Below are positions 55,827-64,000 of a DNA stretch of 64,000 nucleotides, in pieces. Source of the DNA: Platerodrilus igneus (lineage: Eukaryota; Arthropoda; Insecta; Coleoptera; Lycidae); NCBI GenBank assembly GCA_036346225.1, contig JARFIW010001346.1, positions 558,001 to 622,000 on the forward strand. Direction: 5' to 3'. The number at the start of each line of letters is the position of its first letter. Within the stretch, counting starts at the first letter, position 1. The position numbers and the translations under genes were made by a program. Under the pieces are notes generated by a model that saw nothing but the letters and a program-made list of their open reading frames with translations, was not told the DNA's origin and searched no databases.

Positions 55827-57098
55827 TTAAAATACCGGTAGCGGCGCTAGTTTGACCAAAGGTCGTTTTAATGTGCCATGTGCAGTTTTGACTTCCGCGA
55901 CACGTATAATACCGTCCGCACCGGGAAAAGTATTAATAATACGACCAAACTTCCATTGAAGTGGAGAAAGCTGGTCGTCCTTGACGAGGACAATAGTGTC
56001 CTTTTCAACTTGTCGGACACCTACCTTAGAGTGCCATTTAACCTTTTGATTCAGAGTATGTAAGTACTCATGGCTCCAGCGAGCCCAAAAATCTTGATGG
56101 AGTTTTTGCAGGAGTTTCCACCTGCTCTTTAATGGTAAAACGTTGGTTGAATGGTCCTCATCTGGTGGTGCAGAAAGAGGCTCCATAGTTAGGAAATGAC
56201 CGGGTGTTAAGCAACGCAAGCCATTTGGATCCGAACTCAAAGCGCAGAGTGGCCTTGAATTTAGAACAGATTCAATTTGAGTAAGAACTGTGTAAAGTTC
56301 CTCAAAGGTAAGTTTTTGTTCGCCGATTACGCGAGCTAGGTGTGTCTTTACCGACTTAACACCGCTTTCCCACAAGCCACCGAAGTGAGGGGCGCTAGGT
56401 GGATTAAACGACCACCTTATTTTTTCTGAGGTTACTACACTATGCAGATAACTCATTAGCTGACGATAGGCACCTACAAAATTAGTACCGCAATCGCTAA
56501 ATATTTGAGAACAGCGTCCTCGACGTGCTATAAATCGTCGCAAAGCGGCAATAAACGCGTCTGCCGACAAATCCGAAACAAGTTCAATATGTGCGGCCTT
56601 ACTGGCAAAACAAACAAAAATACAAATATAGGCCTTAAGAGTTTTAGAGCCTCGCAGGCGGTTAGCCTTTATTAAAAGAGGGCCAGCAAAATCAACACCA
56701 ACAATACTGAACGGTTTGATTTGGGTAATACGTGCTGCCGGTAGGTCTCCTATAGGAGGAGTTACCAGGACCGGTTTGGTACGAAAACATCTATGACATG
56801 ATGATAAATAATTTCTGATTGAATTTTTAATAGAAAGGATCCAGAAATTCTGTTGGATAAGATACGCTGTGGTATTAACACCGGGATGGCAATACCTTTC
56901 ATGAGTTGACCGAATGATAAGTTCGGTTAATCGGTGCCGCTGAGGCAATAACGCAGGAAACTTTTCGAAATAGGAAAGCGAAGAATGTGTCAAGCGCCCA
57001 CCTACTCTTAAGATATTTTGTGGATCAACAAATGGAGAAAGTTTTCGCAAGCTTTTAGGTAATTTACGGTTTGCCTTGATCGAAGCTATTTCCTTTAA
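55827..57098 (-). CDS. BEL/Pao integrase and C-terminal domain
   Basis: From the N-terminus: PFVDPQNILRVGGRL, the block before integrase; a zinc-binding region with HERYCHPG and CHRC; the catalytic core VGVDFAGPL (Asp), FSDCGTNFVGA (Asp; Cys replaces the usual Asn after SD) and GGLWESGVKSVK (Glu); NSRPL; then a DUF5641-like tail with WSHEYLHTLNQKVKW and VLVKDDQLSPLQWKFGRI. The open frame reads upstream of the ATG at 57050 to the frameshift near 57097. It inserts element cDNA into chromosomes. All three catalytic acids are present. Confidence 0.9.
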   Translation of the reverse strand, partial: LKEIASIKANRKLPKSLRKLSPFVDPQNILRVGGRLTHSSLSYFEKFPALLPQRHRLTELIIRSTHERYCHPGVNTTAYLIQQNFWILSIKNSIRNYLSSCHRCFRTKPVLVTPPIGDLPAARITQIKPFSIVGVDFAGPLLIKANRLRGSKTLKAYICIFVCFASKAAHIELVSDLSADAFIAALRRFIARRGRCSQIFSDCGTNFVGAYRQLMSYLHSVVTSEKIRWSFNPPSAPHFGGLWESGVKSVKTHLARVIGEQKLTFEELYTVLTQIESVLNSRPLCALSSDPNGLRCLTPGHFLTMEPLSAPPDEDHSTNVLPLKSRWKLLQKLHQDFWARWSHEYLHTLNQKVKWHSKVGVRQVEKDTIVLVKDDQLSPLQWKFGRIINTFPGADGIIRVAEVKTAHGTLKRPLVKLAPLPVF

Positions 57099-59176
57099 AA
57101 TGTAACATTTTGTACATGCCGAACGATAATCATGAGAGCATTGTGTAATTCAATGTCTGTTAAGGGACCCGTATGACGTTGAGCCATGGGTTTAGAAAAT
57201 CTATAAATGTAAGCCACGATGCCTTGGATTTTATATAACGATGAAAAGCGACTTAGTAAAATGTCAATGACGTTTGGATCTGTTTGAGCGACAAATGTTA
57301 GGATCTTCTTTTCCGTAGTTACCTTAGCAATTGAGGTTGACAATGTTGGTTGAGGCGGCCACGAGTCACTAGGGTAGTGAAGCCATTCAGGCCCCGCCCA
57401 CCATAGCGAACATGAAATAACCGCGCTTGGCATTAATCCCCGAGATGCAGGATCAGCCGGATTATGCGAAGATTTAATATAAAACCATCGGCTAGGTGCA
57501 ATGATTTCTTGAATGTGGCTAACACGATTTGCCACAAAAGTTTTCCAACGAAAAGGTGGAGAACGTATCCAAGTGAGAGCGACCGTAGAATCACTCCACG
57601 CTGAAACATCGGAGATTTCAATCAAGCCTTGATAAGACCGAATGGTAAAAGAAAGTAAATCGGTTAATAAAACGGCGGCACATAATTCCAAACGTGCAAT
57701 TGAAATGCGCTTAATTGGAGCTACTTTTGTTTTAGCGGTTACAAATTGTACAGTTATTTCTCCAGTAGTTTGATTTATGAACTGGAAATACACTACCGCT
57801 GCATACCCTACCTCGCTAGCATCGCAAAACCCATGCAAATGACAAGTAAAAGGATCCGAAGGGGGTAAACAACGTGGTAACTTTAATGACGATAATAACG
57901 GCAACTCTTCTTGGTATTGCTGCCATTGAGACGAAATGTCTGCTGGTGGGATGTCATCCCAATTTAAACCTAACATCCATAGATGCTGGATTAGGCGTTT
58001 TGCAAAAAGTGTTAGTGGGGCTAAAAATCCTAATGGATCATATATTCTGGCAACTTGTGAAAGTATGTTGCGCTTTGTACATATTGGGTTTAATGGTTTA
58101 ACCCGAAATGAGAAAATATCTTCTGTAGGTGACCATTGAAGACCTAATATTTTTATTGATTCGTCAGAATCGAAATCGAGTGACGTATATTGGCAAAAAT
58201 TTGACGGAATGCCTTCCAAAATAGAAACTGAATTAGAACTCCATTTTCGAAGTTCAAAACCAGCCAAATGTAAAAGTCGGATGAGTTGATCTATAATTTC
58301 GCGGGCCGATTGTATAGAATCTCCACCAGCAACGAAATCGTCAATATATAGATTTGACCGTATAGCCTCAGCGGCTAACGGAAACCTTTTGCCTTCGTCA
58401 ATGGCTAATTGCTGAAGGGTCTTTAATGCTAGATAAGGCGATGACTTAATACCGTAGGTCACTGTATTAAGAGGATAAGTCTGAATGGGTTCTTCTGCGG
58501 AGAACCGCCACACAATTAATTGAAACTTTCGATGTTCTTCGGTAACCAAAATTTGTCGATACATTTGGCGAACATCACAAGTAAAAACGAAACGATGAGA
58601 GCGAAATTTAAGTAAGATTGACGAAATGTCATTTTGGAGACTAGGTCCAGCCAATTGAGTGTCATTAAGTGACACATTGTTTTTAGCCTTTGCAGAGGCG
58701 TCAAAAACCACACGAATTTTAGAAGTATGACCTTCTTCTTTAAACACAGGGTGATGGGGTAAAAAATAATTATCGTTCCCAACGGGCGGAGAATCGAGTA
58801 ATGCCATATGACCCGCATCAAGATAGTCCTGCATGAAATTGTTGTATTGTGCGCGTAGCTCCGGTTGAGCATGCAATTTGCGCTCCAACGAAAATAGTCT
58901 TTTTTTAGCCATCTCAAAGCAATTATCAAAAACGGGCAAAGTATCGTTGAACGGTAACGCAACAATAAAACGACCGCTAGAGTCACGAGAAAACGTGTTT
59001 TCAAAAATCAAATCTGCTTTTTCTTCTTCTGGAGAAGTATAAGGCTTGGATAGCAACTCTTCTATCTCCCAAAACCGCCGTAGGGTCTGGTCGATAGGAT
59101 CTTCTACAGAAGTAAAAAAATGCTTGGACAGTATCAGACTGCAAGCTTTTTGTGGGACCGATAATAGTGCAACCAA
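57095..59176 (-). CDS. BEL/Pao reverse transcriptase, Pao domain and RNase H
   Basis: RT: YFLPHHPVFKEE, KIRVVFDASAK, FVFTCDVRQMYRQI (first catalytic Asp), NLYIDDFVAGG (catalytic YIDD). Pao/A17-type connector: KILGLQWSP, RNILSQVARIYDPLGFLAPLTL, LNWDD. RNase H: LHGFCDASEVGYAAVVY, IARLELCAAVLL, AWSDSTVALTWI, HNPADPASRG, with the expected acidic residues. The 693-codon frame is uninterrupted. It is separated from protease by a frameshift in a run of seven A (plus strand, near 59114-59120) and from integrase by one near 57097. Confidence 0.92.
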   Translation of the reverse strand: MVALLSVPQKACSLILSKHFFTSVEDPIDQTLRRFWEIEELLSKPYTSPEEEKADLIFENTFSRDSSGRFIVALPFNDTLPVFDNCFEMAKKRLFSLERKLHAQPELRAQYNNFMQDYLDAGHMALLDSPPVGNDNYFLPHHPVFKEEGHTSKIRVVFDASAKAKNNVSLNDTQLAGPSLQNDISSILLKFRSHRFVFTCDVRQMYRQILVTEEHRKFQLIVWRFSAEEPIQTYPLNTVTYGIKSSPYLALKTLQQLAIDEGKRFPLAAEAIRSNLYIDDFVAGGDSIQSAREIIDQLIRLLHLAGFELRKWSSNSVSILEGIPSNFCQYTSLDFDSDESIKILGLQWSPTEDIFSFRVKPLNPICTKRNILSQVARIYDPLGFLAPLTLFAKRLIQHLWMLGLNWDDIPPADISSQWQQYQEELPLLSSLKLPRCLPPSDPFTCHLHGFCDASEVGYAAVVYFQFINQTTGEITVQFVTAKTKVAPIKRISIARLELCAAVLLTDLLSFTIRSYQGLIEISDVSAWSDSTVALTWIRSPPFRWKTFVANRVSHIQEIIAPSRWFYIKSSHNPADPASRGLMPSAVISCSLWWAGPEWLHYPSDSWPPQPTLSTSIAKVTTEKKILTFVAQTDPNVIDILLSRFSSLYKIQGIVAYIYRFSKPMAQRHTGPLTDIELHNALMIIVRHVQNVTF

Positions 59177-60413
59177 AAATTGTATTTATGGCGGCAGGCT
59201 GAAGAAATTTGCCATGTATAACACCGCCATTGATGATGAACGGATAAACATCTGCTCCAAGGAGCATGTCAATAGTTCCTGGAGAGTTCCAGGTCGGGTC
59301 TGCAAAGTGCAGGCCGCATAAGTGTTCCCAATTATTAGGAACTTCAACACTAGGTAATTTGCCAGATATTGACGAAAGCACAAAAGTTGTGACTTCTAGA
59401 GATTTTTCAGAGTCTAACATAGAGCGAATGGTGCAGCTGACGGCACCCCTATTGACTGCTGAAGTTGTCTGCCCAAGTCCATAAATCGGAACTTGAGAAC
59501 GTATGCGTGGAAGCCAAAGTTTGCTCACGCAATCGTCTCGAATAAAGCTAGCTTGAGAGCCAGGGTCTAAGAGAACCCTGATCGGTTTGTATCTACCAGA
59601 ACGATCTTGAACTTCCACAACAGCAGTGGAGAGTAAGACAGTAACCCCAGAATTTAAATTCGTCTGTGAAGACAGAACATTTGCCGGAATAGGAGAGGCT
59701 GACTGCGTCCTATTGACATTTTTATGCATAGGTGTAGCGATCGGTTCAGCTGAACGGCTAGAAGCAGGTTGCGCTTCAAAATGTAGCAAGGTATGATGCG
59801 GCTTGGCGCAAGTTCGACAGGAATTATAAGATTTGCATTGCATGGACGCATGGTCTGTTCGTAAGCAATTTAAACAAAGGCGTAAGCGTTTGAAAATGTC
59901 GAAACGTTCTGTCGGAGTTTTCTTTAGAAACGATTGACATCTGTAAATTAAGTGATTACCTTTGCAAGAAGGACAATGGTGCGAAAATGAATTATTTGAG
60001 TCACTGGAGCTACTTGGTGTGTCCAGTGAGACTACGTTAGAAGAAACTCTTGGTTTAAACTGAAACGCTGAGGATTTCTTAGGCACTGATGTGTGAGATG
60101 TATGGACAGTCGTCGAATAAGAAACAGGTGCGGTTGAAGAAAAAGTTTCCAACGCTGCACATTGTTGAGTTAAAAAATATCTCAAATCATCGAAATTGGG
60201 TATTTGCTTCGTATCCGATTGGAGTTCGAAGCGTTTTCTAGTGAACGGATCGAGTTTTTCTAAAAGACAATCGACCAGAATAAAGTTCCAATGTTCAGTG
60301 GGAAACTTTAAGTTAGTTAGAACAGCAAGGTTCTCTGAAAAACAATCAATAAGTGCCCTAAGTTTCTTAGGGTTTTCTGATTTTAAAGGTGGAAAGTCTT
60401 TATCGCTTTCCAA
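59001..60413 (-). CDS. BEL/Pao gag C-terminus and protease
   Basis: It starts in DUF1759/gag sequence (LKSENPKKLRALIDCFSENL, DCLLEKLDPFTRKRFE). Zinc knuckles follow: CPSCKGNHLIYRC (CX2CX4HX4C) and CLNCLRTDHASMQC, then a Cys/His cluster CRTCAKPHHTLLH. Protease has IRVLLDPGSQASFI and, later, LLGADVYPFIINGG. The catalytic triad reads DPG, where many relatives have DSG. It ends in IGPTKSLQSDTVQ, after which the frame shifts. Confidence 0.88.
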   Translation of the reverse strand: MESDKDFPPLKSENPKKLRALIDCFSENLAVLTNLKFPTEHWNFILVDCLLEKLDPFTRKRFELQSDTKQIPNFDDLRYFLTQQCAALETFSSTAPVSYSTTVHTSHTSVPKKSSAFQFKPRVSSNVVSLDTPSSSSDSNNSFSHHCPSCKGNHLIYRCQSFLKKTPTERFDIFKRLRLCLNCLRTDHASMQCKSYNSCRTCAKPHHTLLHFEAQPASSRSAEPIATPMHKNVNRTQSASPIPANVLSSQTNLNSGVTVLLSTAVVEVQDRSGRYKPIRVLLDPGSQASFIRDDCVSKLWLPRIRSQVPIYGLGQTTSAVNRGAVSCTIRSMLDSEKSLEVTTFVLSSISGKLPSVEVPNNWEHLCGLHFADPTWNSPGTIDMLLGADVYPFIINGGVIHGKFLQPAAINTIFGCTIIGPTKSLQSDTVQAFFYFCRRSYRPDPTAVLGDRRVAIQALYFSRRRKSRFDF

Positions 60414-61000
60414 TGCAAAGTTGCCAATAAACGCGGGTTGCTAAATCGCTCACGCAAAGCGTTATAGGAAATGATAAAATTATCTCCAGAAATGGGTACC
60501 GATTTAATGATTTTCAAAGACTCCCCGCTACAGCAACTGATAAGGTAATTTAACTTTTCGATATTGGACAGCGACGCGTTATTATAGACCAGACTGTCAA
60601 ATAAATCGATGAAAGATGAAAATTCAGTTACCTCATTATTAAAATTTGGGAGCTTTAACGGTAACAATTTTGATACCGTGCTGCTTGGAGCATTTTTAAT
60701 GATTTGTGGTGCTTTCATTTCTTGCATCGTTTCGAGATGCAGCAGTATGCAATAATAAGCGGAATCTACTTCCTTCCGTAAAGCGTTGTAATTTAATGAT
60801 TCTGCCTCGTCACAGGAGGCTAAGACCTCAACTAAATTTTTATTGAAATTTCTGTAAAGGTCATTTACTCCCCTTGCTTGAATAAGGAACAACGTTTTTA
60901 AAGTTGGGTCACTTTGTATGGCGTTACCCAATTCCCACATTTCCATAATGCGTATTTTCAGTAATCCGAGCTCGGCTACCTGTATTTTCTTCGGAGCCAT
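60383..61000 (-). CDS. BEL/Pao gag N-terminus
   Basis: 205 codons from ATG at 61000. A helical, charged region (residues 1-100) precedes KLLPLKLPNFNNEVTEFSSFIDLFDSLVYNN and KLNYLISCCSGESLKIIKSVPISG...YNALRERFSNP, the DUF1759 signature of BEL gag (LP.F.G....W..F...F). A frameshift near 60400 joins it to the next frame. The ATG lies 654 bp from the 5' LTR. Confidence 0.88.
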   Translation of the reverse strand: MAPKKIQVAELGLLKIRIMEMWELGNAIQSDPTLKTLFLIQARGVNDLYRNFNKNLVEVLASCDEAESLNYNALRKEVDSAYYCILLHLETMQEMKAPQIIKNAPSSTVSKLLPLKLPNFNNEVTEFSSFIDLFDSLVYNNASLSNIEKLNYLISCCSGESLKIIKSVPISGDNFIISYNALRERFSNPRLLATLHWKAIKTFHL

Positions 61001-61654
61001 TCTGAAAGTTATTCTGAAAGGCTTACACTATAAAAATGCTGTAAAACGGTAACGCTAAGATGTGCACTGAGAAATATTAAATATTATGGGTTGTTAGTCA
61101 AGGCACGACAAATGTAAAATAGCCTATAAACCAATAAATCACGTTTTATGACTATTAGCCTGCAATGGGGTCTTAAGCCACGTAGAAAAACCTAACGGTT
61201 TGTCAAACAAAGCGTTTAGATAAGATGTACAGTTTACAACCCGGGCGGCTTTTACCATCAAAAGATCACAGGAACATGCGGCTTAACGTGTTTGCAAGAT
61301 GGGTTCAGCTTTACAACTTTATTCCCTTTGCAGATGTATTCAATATTTTACGTTGTAAAACGACTGAAAGGGTTGTATGTGAAACTAAAAACGCGCAATG
61401 GCTTTTAGTGCAAATTAGCAAATTTTATATTAAGGATTTGTTTGTAATTAAACGCTGGTTTAATTACGGCGAAATCACTTAATTTAGTCTAACGAAAGTA
61501 TGTAGCTAATATTGCACATATTTTAACCCGCTAAATATGGAGCTTGAACACAAATTTAAAGCTAAATCATTAATTAATTAAAAAGCTCGCTGGAATGCAA
61601 AGTTTAGGACATGCGTATACCATAGAACTGGTGAATTCGGATCGTTTGGACCAA
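61001..61654 (-). other. BEL/Pao leader and primer-binding site
   Basis: Untranslated leader of 654 bp. Next to the 5' LTR on the minus strand, TGGTCCAAACGATCCGAATTC has the form of a PBS (complement of a tRNA 3' end with CCA); I cannot assign the tRNA. The plus-strand frame at 61225-61482 is antisense and unlikely to be a gene. Confidence 0.6.
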
Positions 61655-62051
61655 TGGATTATTTGGGGGGAATGAGGTGATAAGATATGCTAATTATAGG
61701 GAAGGACCAATTGCTTTTTGTAGCAATAACGATAGCAGTGGAGCGGTTATGTAATAACTAAAAACAACTACAACAACTACTTAATGAAGTGTATAAATAT
61801 CTTAAAGCCTGTGCCGCTGTGGGCAATAAAAGTTCACACACAAAAGCTTGCGTACAACCAAGAACACGCTCGTCCGGGTGATGGTGTCGCTTCCAAAAGC
61901 TCTCACACGACCGTCTTTTGTAACGGTTCGAGTACAACTGTGTTCACGCACTTCCACTGTCAGTATATAATGTTTCACTAAAAACTATAGGATACCCGCA
62001 CTAAGTATTTATTGTCACCAATTCCAATAAATGTTCGATGATGACGTAACA
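61655..62051 (-). repeat. BEL/Pao 5' LTR
   Basis: Identical to 55195-55591 except for two substitutions (around 61790 and 61800). Confidence 0.95.
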
Positions 62052-62056
62052 ACCAC

Positions 62057-63753
62057 TGTTGTTGTTTTATTGAAAAGTTTTCTAATTGAGAATAGTGACG
62101 AGAAGTTAGTAAGAACTTACAATCAGTGTTAGGAAATTTGGTTGTATTTTCATTTTTGCAAAACTGGAAATAATAGTTTAAAGAAAAATCACAAATATCA
62201 TTCAGAAACGACAAACGAATTCAGACCAGGCAGACCAAGGAAAAGAAATTAAAATTCTAATGCAAACAATATAAACTTGGCTGCCTTTGATAGAAAATTA
62301 GATTTACTTCAGCTATGGCTGTATGAGAAAAATTAGTTTTGAGGGTGCTAAAAATAAAAATGTGAACACATGTTTCAAAATAATTAGTCAAAATTTAACT
62401 TACGGTTCTGCTATTGTTTATAAAGTTATTCCAGTAGCAAAATAGGAAATAAAATATTTTGGGGGTACTTCAGTATCCACATTTTTAGAACATGTTTAAA
62501 AATTAAAAATTACTAGAAATGTTAGATTTTCAACTTTTATCAGAAGTGAGAGGCTTTTTTGACAATATAGCACTAATACAGTTTTATACAAACAATTCTT
62601 AATAAATAGATGAACAGAATTAAAAGAGATATAACAAGACAAATTTTTATTTCCAAATTAGAGAACTTGAAAAAAGTGTGCTGCAAGGTTAATATTACTT
62701 TTAAAGTATTGTGTATTTTATAAGAAACTCTATGGAATTAAAACCAGAAAATTGCTTCAATAATGAAAGTAACAGTTGTGAATTTATTTATGAAGTTTTG
62801 ATTAATGTGCACAACTGGAATATAGCAAAATCATTAACTAAACGCTTGTGACTGATACATTTAATATTTACCTTTATGAGTGACCTATACGATAAAGATA
62901 ACCGTGTTTGTTATGTATTTTGATATTTCCTATTATAATTAAAGGACATTTGCATACAATTATTATACAGGAAAGTCCTACAAAACACAATTAATTGAGA
63001 GGTAGCATTATGGTTGATTCAAGCTTTAATTTTTGTGGTAAAAAGCGATGTATATTACATGTACTAAATGTTATGGTATATTTCGTAAAGGTTCTGTATT
63101 AGTAGATAAAGATCTTGCTTATCAAAAAACGACATGATTATTTGTAATCAATTCTTATTAACTGAACCTAGAAACGACAATTCCGGTATCCTAATAGGAA
63201 AAAGCATTTCTTTTAAAGGCTGACTTTACCAAACTAATAAAGATAATGAAGCAAAAGATAAGAAATCATGAAACCACCAAAAAGTCTTAACATGTTATTA
63301 TTTAAAGCTACAGCTAATAAAGACCACTTCAATATCATACCAGAATCTTAAGATCAAATTGGAAAATTTGAGAAAACAATACATTACTACAGTAAACAAC
63401 CAATACCGACTAATAGTACTATTTCTTTTTTTTCAACAGAAACGTAGACGTTATGAGAGACCAAATTACGTACTTACTAATATTTCTGTTTAACTGCATC
63501 GTGAAAAGAAAATTTTAACCTTAGGCTCAAGTTATAGCGAATGTACTTCAGTATTCTGATGGATAAAATGTTTCTAGGTTATACTATTTAAGTTTGAAAT
63601 ACAGAATTTAATTACAATACCCTGTGTCGTATTAAATGTTATAAATGGGCTCTTTATATGTATTGTAATGGTTGTATTTTGTTGCTTTTGTTTATGCAAT
63701 TATAACATTATAAAGAATTATTTATTGAATTTTATTATATTTTGTTGTTTTAG
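62057..63753. other. Unassigned AT-rich DNA, probably intron
   Basis: No domain, tRNA or repeat recognised. It ends in a polypyrimidine stretch (TTTTGTTGTTTTAG) that forms the 3' splice site of the next feature. Short frames are noise. Confidence 0.5.
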
Positions 63754-64000
63754 GTATTTCAAACAAATATAAGTGCTGAATCTATTACATATTACATATA
63801 TGTTTATCCTCAGAATGGATATCTCAGTATTGTGCCTGTTTTTGAAAGTACTAATAATATATCATTCAATTTAGGATCATTTACACAAGCACTAATAAAT
63901 GAAAATAGACTTGTATATGTCCATTCTCGATCTAACACAACTAAAGACACTATACAATTTAATGTAACAAATGGCATTGTATGGCTCAATGGACTTGTTT
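63754..64000 (+). CDS. Host exon: CSPG4/kon-tiki-like CSPG repeat (partial)
   Basis: After TTGTTGTTTTAG the sequence stays open in one frame to the window end (82 codons). It reads SITYYIYVYPQNGYLSIV, then SFTQALINENRLVYVHSRSN and DTIQFNVTNGIVWLNGL. This is the pattern of a CSPG repeat (L.Y.V...P.HG.L; FTQ.DI..GRV.YVH.G..T..D.F.F.V.NG), found in CSPG4/NG2, Drosophila kon-tiki and FRAS1/FREM extracellular proteins. The N-terminal Asn-Ile-Ser and other NxS/T sites suit a secreted or cell-surface protein. Only one repeat is visible; the exon runs past the edge. CSPG4-type is my best call over FRAS/FREM. Confidence 0.75.

Larger units (their letters stand above)
55195..62051 (-). mobile_element. 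BEL/Pao LTR retrotransposon, young
   Basis: 6857 bp with 397-bp LTRs (55195-55591 and 61655-62051) differing at only two positions, and a perfect 5-bp TSD. It encodes gag, protease, RT, RNase H, integrase and a DUF5641-like tail in one order on the minus strand, without envelope. Three single-base frameshifts break what is normally one ORF. Near-identical LTRs indicate recent insertion. Confidence 0.95.

Noticed and set aside
61225..61482. 85-codon plus-strand ORF in the BEL leader
   Set aside because: Antisense, no family motif, not expected in BEL/Pao.

Overview
The window looks like AT-rich arthropod nuclear DNA, most likely insect. It has no operons, ribosome-binding sites or dense genes. 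It is packed with eukaryotic transposons, and the only convincing host-gene piece is a spliced exon at the right edge: a CSPG4/kon-tiki-like proteoglycan repeat, from 63754 to the window end. Nearly everything else is mobile-element sequence at different stages of decay, separated by AT-rich DNA in which I recognise nothing. The species cannot be named from the sequence.

Layout. (1) 1-5.1 kb: unassigned DNA, a decayed Penelope-like (PLE) fragment, and an inverted pair of PLE terminal repeats carrying hammerhead-ribozyme-like motifs. (2) 5.4-16.9 kb: a solo LTR in a (TA)n tract; a tRNA-like sequence inside a perfect 47-bp inverted repeat; a decayed DD41D mariner with about 0.5-kb terminal inverted repeats; a Gypsy-type element (element C, minus strand) with two 1.67-1.69-kb LTRs; and a PLE GIY-YIG endonuclease fragment. 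(3) 18.8-39.4 kb: a nest. Element B (Gypsy-like, gag only, 18818-39440) is interrupted by element A (Gypsy-like, gag-protease-partial integrase, 22255-36129, 4-bp target duplication GCCT). Element A is itself interrupted by an inverted-repeat PLE (28945-30674) and, in its 3' LTR, by a DD41D mariner (33934-35777) whose unoccupied site survives in the 5' LTR. (4) 39.4-42.2 kb: a decayed Jockey-type non-LTR retrotransposon. (5) 42.2-48.5 kb: an LTR-like repeat, a roughly 2.3-kb PLE palindrome, and another DD41D mariner. (6) 48.5-54.0 kb: LTR fragments around a nearly intact non-LTR reverse transcriptase. (7) 54.0-62.1 kb: a hAT transposase pseudogene whose 3' terminus was hit by a BEL/Pao retrotransposon (55195-62051, minus strand; LTRs differ at 2 of 397 positions; TSD ACCAC). 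(8) 62.1-64.0 kb: unassigned DNA, probably intron, then the host exon.

Together the elements give a relative insertion history: B before A before the mariner and the PLE; hAT before BEL. Many insertions abut (TA)n tracts. I found no wholly new biological system. The items most worth a second look are the hammerhead-like PLE repeats, the long perfect or near-perfect inverted repeats, the LTR family at (TA)n tracts, the permuted gag of element B, and the tRNA-like sequence in a hairpin.
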